A stretch of DNA of 64,000 bases, from positions 19,507,267 to 19,571,266 of the forward strand of contig OZ059898.1 of assembly GCA_964057225.1 (NCBI GenBank). Direction: 5' to 3'. The notes under the pieces are model-generated. The model was given only the letters and a program-made list of their open reading frames with translations. It was not told the DNA's origin and ran no database searches. The stretch comes from Auanema rhodensis. Taxonomy: Eukaryota; Nematoda; Chromadorea; Rhabditida; Rhabditidae. The position numbers were made by a program, and so were the translations under genes. Shown one piece after another: positions 1-11,652 of the stretch (the first letter of the stretch is position 1; the number at the start of each line of letters is the position of its first letter).

Positions 1-9
1 TCGATGCGG

Positions 10-60
10 ATTTTTAAGCTGCTTCGATCTGTGTTATCAGATTTGCGCTAGCTTAAAAAT
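10..60. repeat. Inverted repeat (dyad 1), 11-bp arms with nested 5-bp dyad
   Basis: Arm 10-20 'atttttaagct' is the exact reverse complement of arm 50-60 'agcttaaaaat'. A smaller dyad is nested in the 29-nt interval: 'atctg' (27-31) and 'cagat' (38-42). The structure recurs in most monomers. It is weakened in J-type monomers (position 14 T to G and 55 A to G, which do not compensate), in 'ggaatttt' monomers (position 11), and in the 'atcgg' subfamily (position 39, inner dyad). A cruciform or hairpin role is inference. Confidence 0.8.
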
Positions 61-77
61 GCACCGAGACATCAACT

Positions 78-99
78 GATATAAGTTCACACTTATATC
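78..99. repeat. Inverted repeat (dyad 2), perfect 9-bp arms with 4-nt loop
   Basis: 'gatataagt' (78-86) and 'acttatatc' (91-99) are exact reverse complements separated by 'tcac'. It is present intact in most of the 182 monomers. About twenty carry a single arm change, mainly 82 T to C ('gatacaag', for example the monomers at 2809, 7021 and 9829) or 78 G to A ('aatataag', the K-type monomers at 32648, 34052, 36158 and others). None shows a compensating change in the other arm, so pairing itself is not demonstrably selected. Confidence 0.85.
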
Positions 100-127
100 C
101 TCGATTTTCACCCTGAAGAATTGATTT

Positions 128-144
128 TTTCGTTGAATAACATT
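128..144 (+). other. Weak CENP-B-box-like string
   Basis: Aligned to the 17-bp mammalian CENP-B box, this string matches the first eight positions (TTTCGTTG) but only 10 of 17 overall. Of the nine bases regarded as essential for CENP-B binding it keeps TTCG and the central A (five) and lacks the CGGG part. It recurs in nearly every monomer; some copies (for example 1054, 2107, 3160) have 'aacgttg' just downstream. Binding is not supported by the sequence; the match may be chance. Confidence 0.2.
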
Positions 145-179
145 GTCCATCGTCTTTGCCTTGAAAAACGAAATCTAAA

Positions 180-240
180 AACATTTACTTTTTGCTAAAT
201 TATTTTGAAATTTTTCGAAAAAATTTTTGTCAAAATGTTT
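180..240. other. A/T-tract core of the monomer
   Basis: This is the most AT-rich part of the unit (10 G+C in 60 bases at 181-240). It has alternating A and T tracts around the 12-bp palindrome 'tttttcgaaaaa' (211-222). Phased A/T tracts can give intrinsic curvature or disfavour or position nucleosomes; that role is inference. The segment is well conserved along the array apart from 185, 192, 204-206 and a few scattered copies ('ttccaaaa' at 2321, 13553 and 18820; 'aaaaagttttt' near 53926 and 57435; 'aaaaacttttt' near 56732, 60592, 62699 and 63401). Confidence 0.6.
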
Positions 241-249
241 TTGGAAGCA

Positions 250-277
250 ATGTTGAGTGTACATGGAAACTCAACAT
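250..277. repeat. Inverted repeat (dyad 3), 9-bp arms with 10-nt loop
   Basis: 'atgttgagt' (250-258) and 'actcaacat' (269-277) are exact reverse complements separated by 'gtacatggaa'. It is one of the least variable parts of the monomer across the first 54 kb. From about 54651 onward many monomers carry 251 T to G and 263 A to T ('aggttgag' with 'acttgg'), which breaks one arm pair; those two changes usually travel together. Confidence 0.8.
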
Positions 278-1755
278 ACACTAATGCATCATTTTTCAAA
301 CGATCATAACTAATTTTTGTATTAAGCGTTTCTCAATGTAGTATAGTGCATTCGATGCGGATTTTTAAGCTGCGTCGATCTGTGTTATCAGATTTGCGCT
401 AGCTTAAAAATGCACCGAGACATCAACTGATATAAGTTCACACTTATATCCTCGATTTTCACCCTGAAGAATTTATTTTTTCGTTGAATAACATTGTCCA
501 TCGTCTTTGCCTTGAAAAAAGGAATCTAAAAACATCTACTTTTTGCTAAATTATTCTGAAATTTTTCGAAAAAATTTTTGTCAAAATGTTTTTGGAAGCA
601 ATGTTGAGTGTACATGGAAACTCAACATACACTAATGCATCATTTTTCAAACGATCATAACTAATTTTTGTATAAAGCGTTTCTCAATGTAGTATAGTGC
701 ATTCGATGCAGATTTGTGAGCTGCGTCGATCTGTGTTATCAGATTTGCGCTAGCTTAAAAATGCACCGAGACATCAACTGATATAAGTTCACACTTATAT
801 CCTCGATTTTCACCCTGAAGAATTAATTTTTTCGTTGAATAACATTGTCCATCGTCTTTGCCTTGAAAAAAGAAATCTAAAAACATTTACTTTTTGCTAA
901 ATTATTTTGAAATTTTTCGAAAAAATTTTTGTCAAAATGTTTTTGGAAGCAATGTTGAGTGTACATGGAAACTCAACATACACTAATGCATCATTTTTCA
1001 AACGATCATAACTAATTTCTGTATTAAACGTTTCTCAATGTAGTATAGTGCATTCGATGCGGATTTTTAAGCTGCGTCGATCTGTGTTATCAGATTTGCG
1101 CTAGCTTAAAAATGCACCGAGACATCAACTGATATAAGTTCACACTTATATCCTCGATTTTCACCCTGAAGAATTAATTTTTTCGTTGAATAACGTTGTC
1201 CATCGTCTTTGCCTTGAAAAAAGGAATCTAAAAACATCTACTTTTTGCTAAATTATTTCGAAATTTTTCGAAAAAATTTTTGTCAAAATGTTTTTGGAAG
1301 CAATGTTGAGTGTACATGGAAACTCAACATACACTAATGCATCATTTTTCAAACGATCATAACTAATTTTTGTATTAAGCGTTTTTCAATGTAGTATAGT
1401 GCATTCGATGCGGATTTTTAAGCTGCGTCGATCTGTGTTATCAGATTTGCGCTAGCTTAAAAATGCACCGAGACATCAACTGATATAAGTTCACACTTAT
1501 ATCCTCGATTTTCACCCTGAAGAATTGATTTTTTCGTTGAATAACATTGTCCATCGTCTTTGCCTTGAAAAACGAAATCTAAAAACATTTACTTTTTGCT
1601 AAATTATTTTGAAATTTTTCGAAAAAATTTTTGTCAAAATGTTTTTGGAAGCAATGTTGAGTGTACATGGAAACTCAACATACACTAATGCATCATTTTT
1701 CAAACGATCATAACTAATTTCTGTATTAAGCGTTTCTCAATGTAGTATAGTGCAT

Positions 1756-3815
1756 TCAATGCGGATTTTTAAGCTGCGTCGATCTGTGTTGTCAGATTTG
1801 CGCTAGCTTAAAAATGCACCGAGATATCAACTGATATAAGTTCACACTTATATCCTCGATTTTCACCCTGAAGAATTAATTTTTTCGTTGAATAACATTG
1901 TCCATCGTCTTTGCCTTGAAAAAAGAAATCTAAAAACATTTACTTTTTGCTAAATTATTTTGAAATTTTTCGAAAAAATTTTTGTCAAAATGTTTTTGGA
2001 AGCAATGTTGAGTGTACATGGAAACTCAACATACACTATTGCATCATTTTTCAAACGATCATAACTAATTTTTGTATTAAGCGTTTCTCAATGTAGTATA
2101 GTGCATTCGATGCTGATTTTTAAGCTGCGTCGATTTGTGTTATCAGATTTGCGCTAGCTTAAAAATGCACCGAGACATCAACTGATATAAGTTCACACTT
2201 ATATCCTCGATTTTCACCCTGAAGAATTAATTTTTTCGTTGAATAACGTTGTCCATCGTCTTTGCCTTGAAAAAAGGAATCTAAAAACATCTACTTTTTG
2301 CTAAATTATTTCGAAATTTTTCCAAAAAATTTTTGTCAAAATGTTTTTGGAAGCAATGTTGAGTGTACATGGAAACTCAACATACACTAATGCATCATTT
2401 TTCAAACGATCATAACTAATTTTTGTATTAAGCGTTTTTCAATGTAGTATAGTGCATTCGATGCGGATTTTTAAGCTGCGTCGATCTGTGTTGTCAGATT
2501 TGCGCTAGCTTAAAAATGCACCGAGACATCAACTGATATAAGTTCACACTTATATCCTCGATTTTCACCCTGAAGAATTAATTTTTTCGTTGAATAACAT
2601 TGTCCATCGTCTTTGCCTTGAAAAAAGAAATCTAAAAACATCTACTTTTTGCTAAATTATTCTGAAATTTTTCGAAAAAATTTTTGTCAAAATGTTTTTG
2701 GAAGCAATGTTGAGTGTACATGGAAACTCAACATACACTAATGCATCATTTTTCAAACGATCATAACTAATTTCTGTATTAAACGTTTCTCAATGTAGTA
2801 TAGTGCATTCGATGCGGATTTTTAAGCTGCGTCGATCTGTGTTGTCAGATTTGCGCTAGCTTAAAAATGCACCGAGACATCAACTGATACAAGTTCACAC
2901 TTATATCCTCGATTTTCACCCTGAAGAAATAATTTTTTCGTTGAATAACATTGTCCATCGTCTTTGCCTTGAAAAAAGAAATCTAAAAACATTTACTTTT
3001 TGCTAAATTATTTTGAAATATTTCGAAAAAATTTTTGTCAAAATGTTTTTGGAAGCAATGTTGAGTGTACATGGAAACTCAACATACACTATTGCATCAT
3101 TTTTCAAACGATCATAACTAATTTTTGTATTAAGCGTTTCTCAATGTAGTATAGTGCATTCGATGCTGATTTTTAAGCTGCGTCGATTTGTGTTATCAGA
3201 TTTGCGCTAGCTTAAAAATGCACCGAGACATCAACTGATATAAGTTCACACTTATATCCTCGATTTTCACCCTGAAGAATTAATTTTTTCGTTGAATAAC
3301 GTTGTCCATCGTCTTTGCCTTGAAAAAAGGAATCTAAAAACATCTACTTTTTGCTAAATTATTTCGAAATTTTTCGAAAAAATTTTTGTCAAAATGTTTT
3401 TGGAAGCAATGTTGAGTGTACATGGAAACTCAACATACACTAATGCATCATTTTTCAAACGATCATAACTAATTTTTGTATTAAGCGTTTTTCAATGTAG
3501 TTTAGTGCATTCGATGCGGATTTTTAAGCTGCGTCGATCTGTGTTATCAGATTTGCGCTAGCTTAAAAATGCACCGAGACATCAACTGATATAAGTTCAC
3601 ACTTATATCCTCGATTTTCACCCTGAAGAATTTATTTTTTCGTTGAATAACATTGTCCATCGTCTTTGCCTTGAAAAAAGGAATCTAAAAACATCTACTT
3701 TTTGCTAAATTATTCTGAAATTTTTCGAAAAAATTTTTGTCAAAATGTTTTTGGAAGCAATGTTGAGTGTACATGGAAACTCAACATACACTAATGCATC
3801 ATTTTTCAAACGATC
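1756..3815. repeat. Six-monomer block, copy 1 of 3
   Basis: Same order of monomer types as 12988-15047 (offset 11232 bp, 32 x 351) and 18255-20314 (a further 5267 bp). Diagnostic features in order: 'gtcag' with 'actattgc'; 'gctgat' with 'ttccaaaa' (2321); an 'attaaacg' monomer; 'gatacaag' with 'aaatatttcg' (3017); a second 'gctgat'; then 'atttat'. Copy 1 differs at its first bases ('tcaatg' at 1756), at several sites in the third monomer, and at 'tttag' (3500). It ends where this copy turns to 'cacaac' (about 3816). Confidence 0.8.
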
Positions 3816-3861
3816 ACAACTAATTTTTGTATAAAGCGTTTCTCAATGTAGTATAGTGCAT

Positions 3862-5616
3862 TCGATGCAGATTTGTAAGCTGCGTCGATCTGTGTTATCA
3901 GATTTGCGCTAGCTTAAAAATGCACCGAGACATCAACTGATATAAGTTCACACTTATATCCTCGATTTTCACCCTGAAGAATTAATTTTTTCGTTGAATA
4001 ACGTTGTCCATCGTCTTTGCCTTGAAAAAAGGAATCTAAAAACATCTACTTTTTGCTAAATTATTTCGAAATTTTTCGAAAAAATTTTTGTCAAAATGTT
4101 TTTGGAAGCAATGTTGAGTGTACATGGAAACTCAACATACACTAATGCATCATTTTTCAAACGATCATAACTAATTTTTGTATTAAGCGTTTTTCAATGT
4201 AGTATAGTGCATTCGATGCGGATTTTTAAGCTGCGTCGATCTGTGTTATCAGATTTGCGCTAGCTTAAAAATGCACCGAGACATCAACTGATATAAGTTC
4301 ACACTTATATCCTCGATTTTCACCCTGAAGAATTAATTTTTTCGTTGAATAACATTGTCCATCGTCTTTGCCTTGAAAAACGAAATCTGAAAACTTCTAC
4401 TTTTTGCTAAATTATTTTGAAATTTTTCGAAAAAATTTTTGTCAAAATGTTTTTGGAAGCAATGTTGAGTGTACATGGAAACTCAACATACACTAATGCA
4501 TCATTTTTCAAACGATCACAACTAATTTTTGTATAAAGCGTTTCTCAATGTAGTATAGTGCATTCGATGCAGATTTGTAAGCTGCGTCGATCTGTGTTAT
4601 CAGATTTGCGCTAGCTTAAAAATGCACCGAGACATCAACTGATATAAGTTCACACTTATATCCTCGATTTTCACCCTGAAGAATTTATTTTTTCGTTGAA
4701 TAACATTGTCCATCGTCTTTGCCTTGAAAAAAGGAATCTAAAAACATCTACTTTTTGCTAAATTATTCTGAAATTTTTCGAAAAAATTTTTGTCAAAATG
4801 TTTTTGGAAGCAATGTTGAGTGTACATGGAAACTCAACATACACTAATGCATCATTTTTCAAACGATCATAACTAATTTCTGTATTAAACGTTTCTCAAT
4901 GTAGTATAGTGCATTCGATGCGGATTTTTAAGCTGCGTCGATCTGTGTTATCAGATTTGCGCTAGCTTAAAAATGCACCGAGACATCAACTGATATAAGT
5001 TCACACTTATATCCTCGATTTTCACCCTGAAGAATTAATTTTTTCGTTGAATAACATTGTCCATCGTCTTTGCCTTGAAAAACGAAATCTGAAAACTTCT
5101 ACTTTTTGCTAAATTATTTTGAAATTTTTCGAAAAAATTTTTGTCAAAATGTTTTTGGAAGCAATGTTGAGTGTACATGGAAACTCAACATACACTAATG
5201 CATCATTTTTCAAACGATCACAACTAATTTTTGTATAAAGCGTTTCTCAATGTAGTATAGTGCATTCGATGCAGATTTGTAAGCTGCGTCGATCTGTGTT
5301 ATCAGATTTGCGCTAGCTTAAAAATGCACCGAGATATCAACTAATATAAGTTCACACTTATATCCTCGATTTTCACCCTGAAGAATTAATTTTTTCGTTG
5401 AATAACATTAGCCATCGTCTTTGCCTTATAAAAAGAAATCTAAAAACATTTACTTTTTGCTAAATTATTTTGAAATTTTTCGAAAAAATTTTTGTCAAAA
5501 TGTTTTTGGAAGCAATGTTGAGTGTACATGGAAACTCAACATACACTAATGCATCATTTTTCAAACGATCATAACTAATTTTTGTATTAAGCGTTTCTGA
5601 ATGTAGTATAGTGCAT
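3862..5616. repeat. Dimer-periodic segment (702 bp)
   Basis: Monomer junctions at 3862, 4564 and 5266 carry the same signature: 'cacaac' and 'gtataaag' at the end of one monomer, then 'gcagatttgtaag' at the start of the next. Intervening junctions lack it. The monomers at 4213 and 4915 are nearly identical ('aacgaaatctg', 'aaaacttctac'). This is a short dimeric HOR. Confidence 0.75.
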
Positions 5617-5967
5617 TCGATGCGGATTTTTAAGCTGCGTCGATCTGTGTTGTCAGATTTGCGCTAGCTTAAAAATGCACCGAGACATCAACTGATATAA
5701 GTTCACACTTATATCCTCGATTTTCACCCTGAAGAAATAATTTTTTCGTTGAATAACATTGTCCATCGTCTTTGCCTTGAAAGAAGGAATCTAAAAACAT
5801 CTACTTTTTGCTAAATTATTCTGAAATTTTTCGAAAAAATTTTTGTCAAAATGTTTTTGGAAGCAATGTTGAGTGTACATGGAAACTCAACATACACTAA
5901 TGCATCATTTTCCAAACGATCATAACTAATTTCTGTATTAAGCGTTTCTCAATGTAGTATAGTGCAT
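4915..5967. repeat. Three-monomer block repeated 11 monomers later at 8776-9828
   Basis: At an offset of 3861 bp (11 x 351) both blocks carry, in order, an 'aacgaaatctg' monomer ending in 'cacaac' and 'gtataaag', the rare 'aacattagcc' with 'ccttataaaa' monomer (5404 and 9265), and the 'gaaataat' with 'gaaagaagg' monomer. Confidence 0.7.
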
Positions 5968-6669
5968 TCGATGCGGATTTTTAAGCTGCGTCGATCTGTG
6001 TTGTCAGATTTGCGCTAGCTTAAAAATGCACCGAGACATCAACTGATACAAGTTCACACTTATATCCTCGATTTTCACCCTGAAGAATTAATTTTTTCGT
6101 TGAATAACATTGTCCATCGTCTTTGCCTTGAAAAAAGGAATCTAAAAACATTTACTTTTTGCTGAATTATTTTGAAATTTTTCGAAAAAATTTTTGTCAA
6201 AATGTTTTTGGAAGCAATGTTGAGTGTACATGGAAACTCAACATACACTATTGCATCATTTTTCAAACGATCATAACTAATTTTTGTATTAAGCGTTTCT
6301 CAATGTAGTATAGTGCATTCGATGCAGATTTTTAAGCTGCGTCGATCTGTGTTATCAGATTTGCGCTAGCTTAAAAATGCACCGAGACATCAACTGATAT
6401 AAGTTCACACTTATATCCTCGATTTTCACCCTGAAGAATTAATTTTTTCGTTGAATAACATTGTCCATCGTCTTTGCCTTGAAAAAAGGAATCTAAAAAC
6501 ATTTACTTTTTGCTAAATTATTTTGAAATTTTTCGAAAAAATTTTTGTCAAAATGTTTTTGGAAGCAATGTTGAGTGTACATGGAAACTCAACATACACT
6601 AATGCATCATTTTTCAAACGATCATAACTAATTTTTGTATTAAGCGTTTTTCAATGTAGTATAGTGCAT

Positions 6670-8073
6670 TCGATGCGGATTTTTAAGCTGCGTCGATCTG
6701 TGTTATCAGATTTGCGCTAGCTTAAAAATGCACCGAGACATCAACTGATATAAGTTCACACTTATATCCTCGATTTTCACCCTGAAGAAATAATTTTTTC
6801 GTTGAATAACATTGTCCATCGTCTTTGCCTTCAAAGAAAGAATCTAAAAACATCTACTTTTTGCTAAATTATTCTGAAATTTTTCGAAAAAATTTTTGTC
6901 AAAATGTTTTTGGAAGCAATGTTGAGTGTACATGGAAACTCAACATACACTAATGCATCATTTTTCAAACGATCATAACTAATTTCTGTATTAAGCGTTT
7001 CTCAATGTAGTATAGTGCATTCGATGCGGATTTTTAAGCTGCGTCGATCTGTGTTGTCAGATTTGCGCTAGCTTAAAAATGCACCGAGACATCAACTGAT
7101 ACAAGTTCACACTTATATCCTCGATTTTCACCCTGAAGAATTAATTTTTTCGTTGAATAACATTGTCCATCGTCTTTGCCTTGAAAAAAGGAATCTAAAA
7201 ACATTTACTTTTTGCTAAATTATTTTGAAATTTTTCGAAAAAATTTTTGTCAAAATGTTTTTGGAAGCAATGTTGAGTGTACATGGAAACTCAACATACA
7301 CTAATGCATCATTTTTCAAACGATCATAACTAATTTTTGTATTAAGCGTTTTTCAATGTAGTATAGTGCATTCGATGCGGATTTTTAAGCTGCGTCGATC
7401 TGTGTTATCAGATTTGCGCTAGCTTAAAAATGCACCGAGACATCAACTGATATAAGTTCACACTTATATCCTCGATTTTCACCCTGAAGAAATAATTTTT
7501 TCGTTGAATAACATTGTCCATCGTCTTTGCCTTGAAAGAAAGAATCTAAAAACATCTACTTTTTGCTAAATTATTCTGAAATTTTTCGAAAAAATTTTTG
7601 TCAAAATGTTTTTGGAAGCAATGTTGAGTGTACATGGAAACTCAACATACACTAATGCATCATTTTTCAAACGATCATAACTAATTTCTGTATTAAGCGT
7701 TTCTCAATGTAGTATAGTGCATTCGATGCGGATTTTTAAGCTGCGTCGATCTGTGTTGTCAGATTTGCGCTAGCTTAAAAATGCACCGAGACATCAACTG
7801 ATACAAGTTCACACTTATATCCTCGATTTTCACCCTGAAGAATTAATTTTTTCGTTGAATAACATTGTCCATCGTCTTTGCCTTGAAAAAAGGAATCTAA
7901 AAACATTTACTTTTTGCTAAATTATTTTGAAATTTTTCGAAAAAATTTTTGTCAAAATGTTTTTGGAAGCAATGTTGAGTGTACATGGAAACTCAACATA
8001 CACTAATGCATCATTTTTCAAACGATCATAACTAATTTCTGTATTAAACGTTTCTCAATGTAGTATAGTGCAT
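6670..8073. repeat. Tandem dimer, two copies of 702 bp
   Basis: 6670-7371 and 7372-8073 each consist of a 'gaaataat' monomer with 'aaagaaagaatct' and 'attctg', then a 'gtcag' and 'gatacaag' monomer. Differences seen: 'cttcaaag' against 'cttgaaag' in the first half, and the 3' end of the second half ('tttttc' against 'ctgtattaaacg'). Confidence 0.75.
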
Positions 8074-9126
8074 TCGATGCGGATTTTTAAGCTGCGTCGA
8101 TCTGTGTTATCAGATTTGCGCTAGCTTAAAAATGCACCGAGACATCAACTGATATAAGTTCACACTTATATCCTCGATTTTCACCCTGAAGAATTAATTT
8201 TTTCGTTGAATAACATTGTCCATCGTCTTTGCCTTGAAAAACGAAATCTGAAAACTTCTACTTTTTGCTAAATTATTTTGAAATTTTTCGAAAAAATTTT
8301 TGTCAAAATGTTTTTGGAAGCAATGTTGAGTGTACATGGAAACTCAACATACACTAATGCATCATTTTTCAAACGATCATAACTAATTTCTGTATTAAAC
8401 GTTTCTCAATGTAGTATAGTGCATTCGATGCGGATTTTTAAGCTGCGTCGATCTGTGTTATCAGATTTGCGCTAGCTTAAAAATGCACCGAGACATCAAC
8501 TGATATAAGTTCACACTTATATCCTCGATTTTCACCCTGAAGAATTAATTTTTTCGTTGAATAACATTGTCCATCGTCTTTGCCTTGAAAAACGAAATCT
8601 GAAAACTTCTACTTTTTGCTAAATTATTTTGAAATTTTTCGAAAAAATTTTTGTCAAAATGTTTTTGGAAGCAATGTTGAGTGTACATGGAAACTCAACA
8701 TACACTAATGCATCATTTTTCAAACGATCATAACTAATTTTTGTATTAAACGTTTCTCAATGTAGTATAGTGCATTCGATGCGGATTTTTAAGCTGCGTC
8801 GATCTGTGTTATCAGATTTGCGCTAGCTTAAAAATGCACCGAGACATCAACTGATATAAGTTCACACTTATATCCTCGATTTTCACCCTGAAGAATTAAT
8901 TTTTTCGTTGAATAACATTGTCCATCGTCTTTGCCTTGAAAAACGAAATCTGAAAACATCTACTTTTTGCTAAATTATTTTGAAATTTTTCGAAAAAATT
9001 TTTGTCAAAATGTTTTTGGAAGCAATGTTGAGTGTACATGGAAACTCAACATACACTAATGCATCATTTTTTAAACGATCACAACTAATTTTTGTATAAA
9101 GCGTTTCTCAATGTAGTATAGTGCAT
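8074..9126. repeat. Three near-identical consecutive monomers
   Basis: The monomers at 8074, 8425 and 8776 share all diagnostic bases of the 'aacgaaatctg' type through position 182. They differ at a few sites: 317 in the second; 183, 297, 307 and the 'gtataaag' end in the third. This looks like recent monomer-scale amplification. Confidence 0.7.
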
Positions 9127-10881
9127 TCGATGCAGATTTGTAAGCTGCGTCGATCTGTGTTATCAGATTTGCGCTAGCTTAAAAGTGCACCGAGATATCA
9201 ACTGATATAAGTTCACACTTATATCCTCGATTTTCACCCTGAAGAATTAATTTTTTCGTTGAATAACATTAGCCATCGTCTTTGCCTTATAAAAAGGAAT
9301 CTAAAAACATTTACTTTTTGCTAAATTATTTTGAAATTTTTCGAAAAAATTTTTGTCAAAATGTTTTTGGAAGCAATGTTGAGTGTACATGGAAACTCAA
9401 CATACACTAATGCATCATTTTTCAAACGATCATAACTAATTTTTGTATTAAGCGTTTCTCAATGTAGTATAGTGCATTCGATGCGGATTTTTAAGCTGCG
9501 TCGATCTGTGTTGTCAGATTTGCGCTAGCTTAAAAATGCACCGAGACATCAACTGATATAAGTTCACACTTATATCCTCGATTTTCACCCTGAAGAAATA
9601 ATTTTTTCGTTGAATAACATTGTCCATCGTCTTTGCCTTGAAAGAAGGAATCTAAAAACATCTACTTTTTGCTAAACTATTCTGAAATTTTTCGAAAAAA
9701 TTTTTGTCAAAATGTTTTTGGAAGCAATGTTGAGTGTACATGGAAACTCAACATACACTAATGCATCATTTTTCAAACGATCATAACTAATTTCTGTATT
9801 AAGCGTTTCTCAATGTAGTATAGTGCATTCGATGCGGATTTTTAAGCTGCGTCGATCTGTGTTGTCAGATTTGCGCTAGCTTAAAAATGCACCGAGACAT
9901 CAACTGATACAAGTTCACACTTATATCCTCGATTTTCATCCTGAAGAATTAATTTTTTCGTTGAAAAACATTGTCCATCGTCTTTGCCTTGAAAAAAGAA
10001 ATCTAAAAACATTTACTTTTTGCTAAATTATTTTGAAATTTTTCGAAAAAATTTTTGTCAAAATGTTTTTGGAAGCAATGTTGAGTGTACATGGAAACTC
10101 AACATACACTAATGCATCATTTTTCAAACGATCATAACTAATTTTTGTATTAAGCGTTTCTCAATGTAGTATAGTGCATTCGATGCGGATTTTTAAGCTG
10201 CGTCGATCTGTGTTGTCAGATTTGCGCTAGCTTAAAAATGCACCGAGACATCAACTGATACAAGTTCACACTTATATCCTCGATTTTCATCCTGAAGAAT
10301 TAATTTTTTCGTTGAATAACATTGTCCATCGTCTTTGCCTTGAAAAACGAAATCTGAAAACTTCTACTTTTTGCTAAATTATTTTGAAATTTTTCGAAAA
10401 AATTTTTGTCAAAATGTTTTTGGAAGCAATGTTGAGTGTACATGGAAACTCAACATACACTAATGCATCATTTTTCAAACGATCATAACTAATTTTTGTA
10501 TTAAGCGTTTCTCAATGTAGTATAGTGCATTCGATGCTGATTTTTAAGCTGCGTCGATTTGTGTTATCAGATTTGCGCTAGCTTAAAAATGCACCGAGAC
10601 ATCAACTGATATAAGTTCACACTTATATCCTCGATTTTCACCCTGAAGAATTAATTTTTTCGTTGAATAACGTTGTCCATCGTCTTTGCCTTGAAAAAAG
10701 GAATCTAAAAACATCTACTTTTTGCTAAATTATTTCGAAATTTTTCGAAAAAATTTTTGTCAAAATGTTTTTGGAAGCAATGTTGAGTGTACATGGAAAC
10801 TCAACATACACTAATGCATCATTTTTCAAACGATCATAACTAATTTTTGTATTAAGCGTTTTTCAATGTAGTATAGTGCAT

Positions 10882-11652
10882 TCGATGCGGATTTTTAAGC
10901 TGCGTCGATCTGTGTTATCAGATTTGCGCTAGCTTAAAAATGCACCGAGACATCAACTGATATAAGTTCACACTTATATCCTCGATTTTCACCCTGAAGA
11001 ATTGATTTTTTCGTTGAATAACATTGTCCATCGTCTTTGCCTTGAAAAACGAAATCTAAAAACATTTACTTTTTGCTAAATTATTTTGAAATTTTTCGAA
11101 AAAATTTTTGTCAAAATGTTTTTGGAAGCAATGTTGAGTGTACATGGAAACTCAACATACACTAATGCATCATTTTTCAAACGATCATAACTAATTTCTG
11201 TATTAAACGTTTCTCAATGTAGTATAGTGCATTCGATGCGGATTTTTAAGCTGCGTCGATCTGTGTTATCAGATTTGCGCTAGCTTAAAAATGCACCGAG
11301 ACATCAACTGATATAAGTTCACACTTATATCCTCGATTTTCACCCTGAAGAATTTATTTTTTCGTTGAATAACATTGTCCATCGTCTTTGCCTTGAAAAA
11401 AGGAATCTAAAAACATCTACTTTTTGCTAAATTATTCTGAAATTTTTCGAAAAAATTTTTGTCAAAATGTTTTTGGAAGCAATGTTGAGTGTACATGGAA
11501 ACTCAACATACACTAATGCATCATTTTTCAAACGATCATAACTAATTTTTGTATAAAGCGTTTCTCAATGTAGTATAGTGCATTCGATGCAGATTTGTGA
11601 GCTGCGTCGATCTGTGTTATCAGATTTGCGCTAGCTTAAAAATGCACCGAGA
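10882..11652. repeat. Second copy of the 1-771 block
   Basis: Downstream partner of 1-771. After it, the monomer at 11584 changes to the 'gatatc' and 'aacattagcc' type also found at 5266 and 9127, so this copy is joined to different right-hand sequence. Confidence 0.75.

Larger units (their letters stand above)
1..351 (+). repeat. Reference satellite monomer (copy 0)
   Basis: First complete unit, used here for numbering. Positions 10-60 hold an 11-bp inverted repeat, 78-99 a perfect 9-bp hairpin, 128-144 a weak CENP-B-box-like string, 180-240 an A/T-rich core (10 G+C in 60), and 250-277 a second 9-bp inverted repeat. Much of 126-164 and 207-296 varies little between copies; variation clusters at 121-123, 169-177, 204-206 and 302-342. 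This copy has a private T at 24 ('gcttcgatc' where nearly all others read 'gcgtcgatc') and the 'attgat' and 'aacgaaatcta' variants. The choice of start is arbitrary because the array is circularly permutable. Confidence 0.95.
1..771. repeat. Block copy of 10882-11652 (31 monomers apart)
   Basis: The first two monomers and the start of the third match 10882-11652 at an offset of 10881 bp (31 x 351). Shared features are 'attgat' with 'aacgaaatcta', then 'atttat' with 'gtataaag', then the rare left end 'gcagatttgtgag'. Visible differences are position 24 of the first monomer and positions 317 and 326 at its end. The match ends at position 70 of the third monomer ('gagaca' against 'gagata'). Confidence 0.75.

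Noticed and set aside
10-60. Compensatory evolution of dyad 1 in J monomers (changes in both arms)
   Set aside because: The changed bases are 14 (T to G) and 55 (A to G), which do not pair with each other; 14 pairs with 56 and 55 pairs with 15. Both changes weaken the dyad.
78-99. Rho-independent terminator
   Set aside because: The hairpin is AT-rich, is not followed by a T-tract, and recurs in every satellite unit with no upstream gene.
128-144. A genuine CENP-B box
   Set aside because: Only 10 of 17 positions match and the CGGG part is absent; kept only as a weak motif.
331-351. Promoter-like 'gtagtatagtgc' string before each monomer start
   Set aside because: A short TATA-like string in 69% AT sequence is expected by chance and there is no transcript evidence.
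6075-6266. 63-codon minus-strand open frame
   Set aside because: Lies wholly inside satellite monomers, needs a TTG start, occurs once because of local substitutions, and shows no domain, signal or initiation context.
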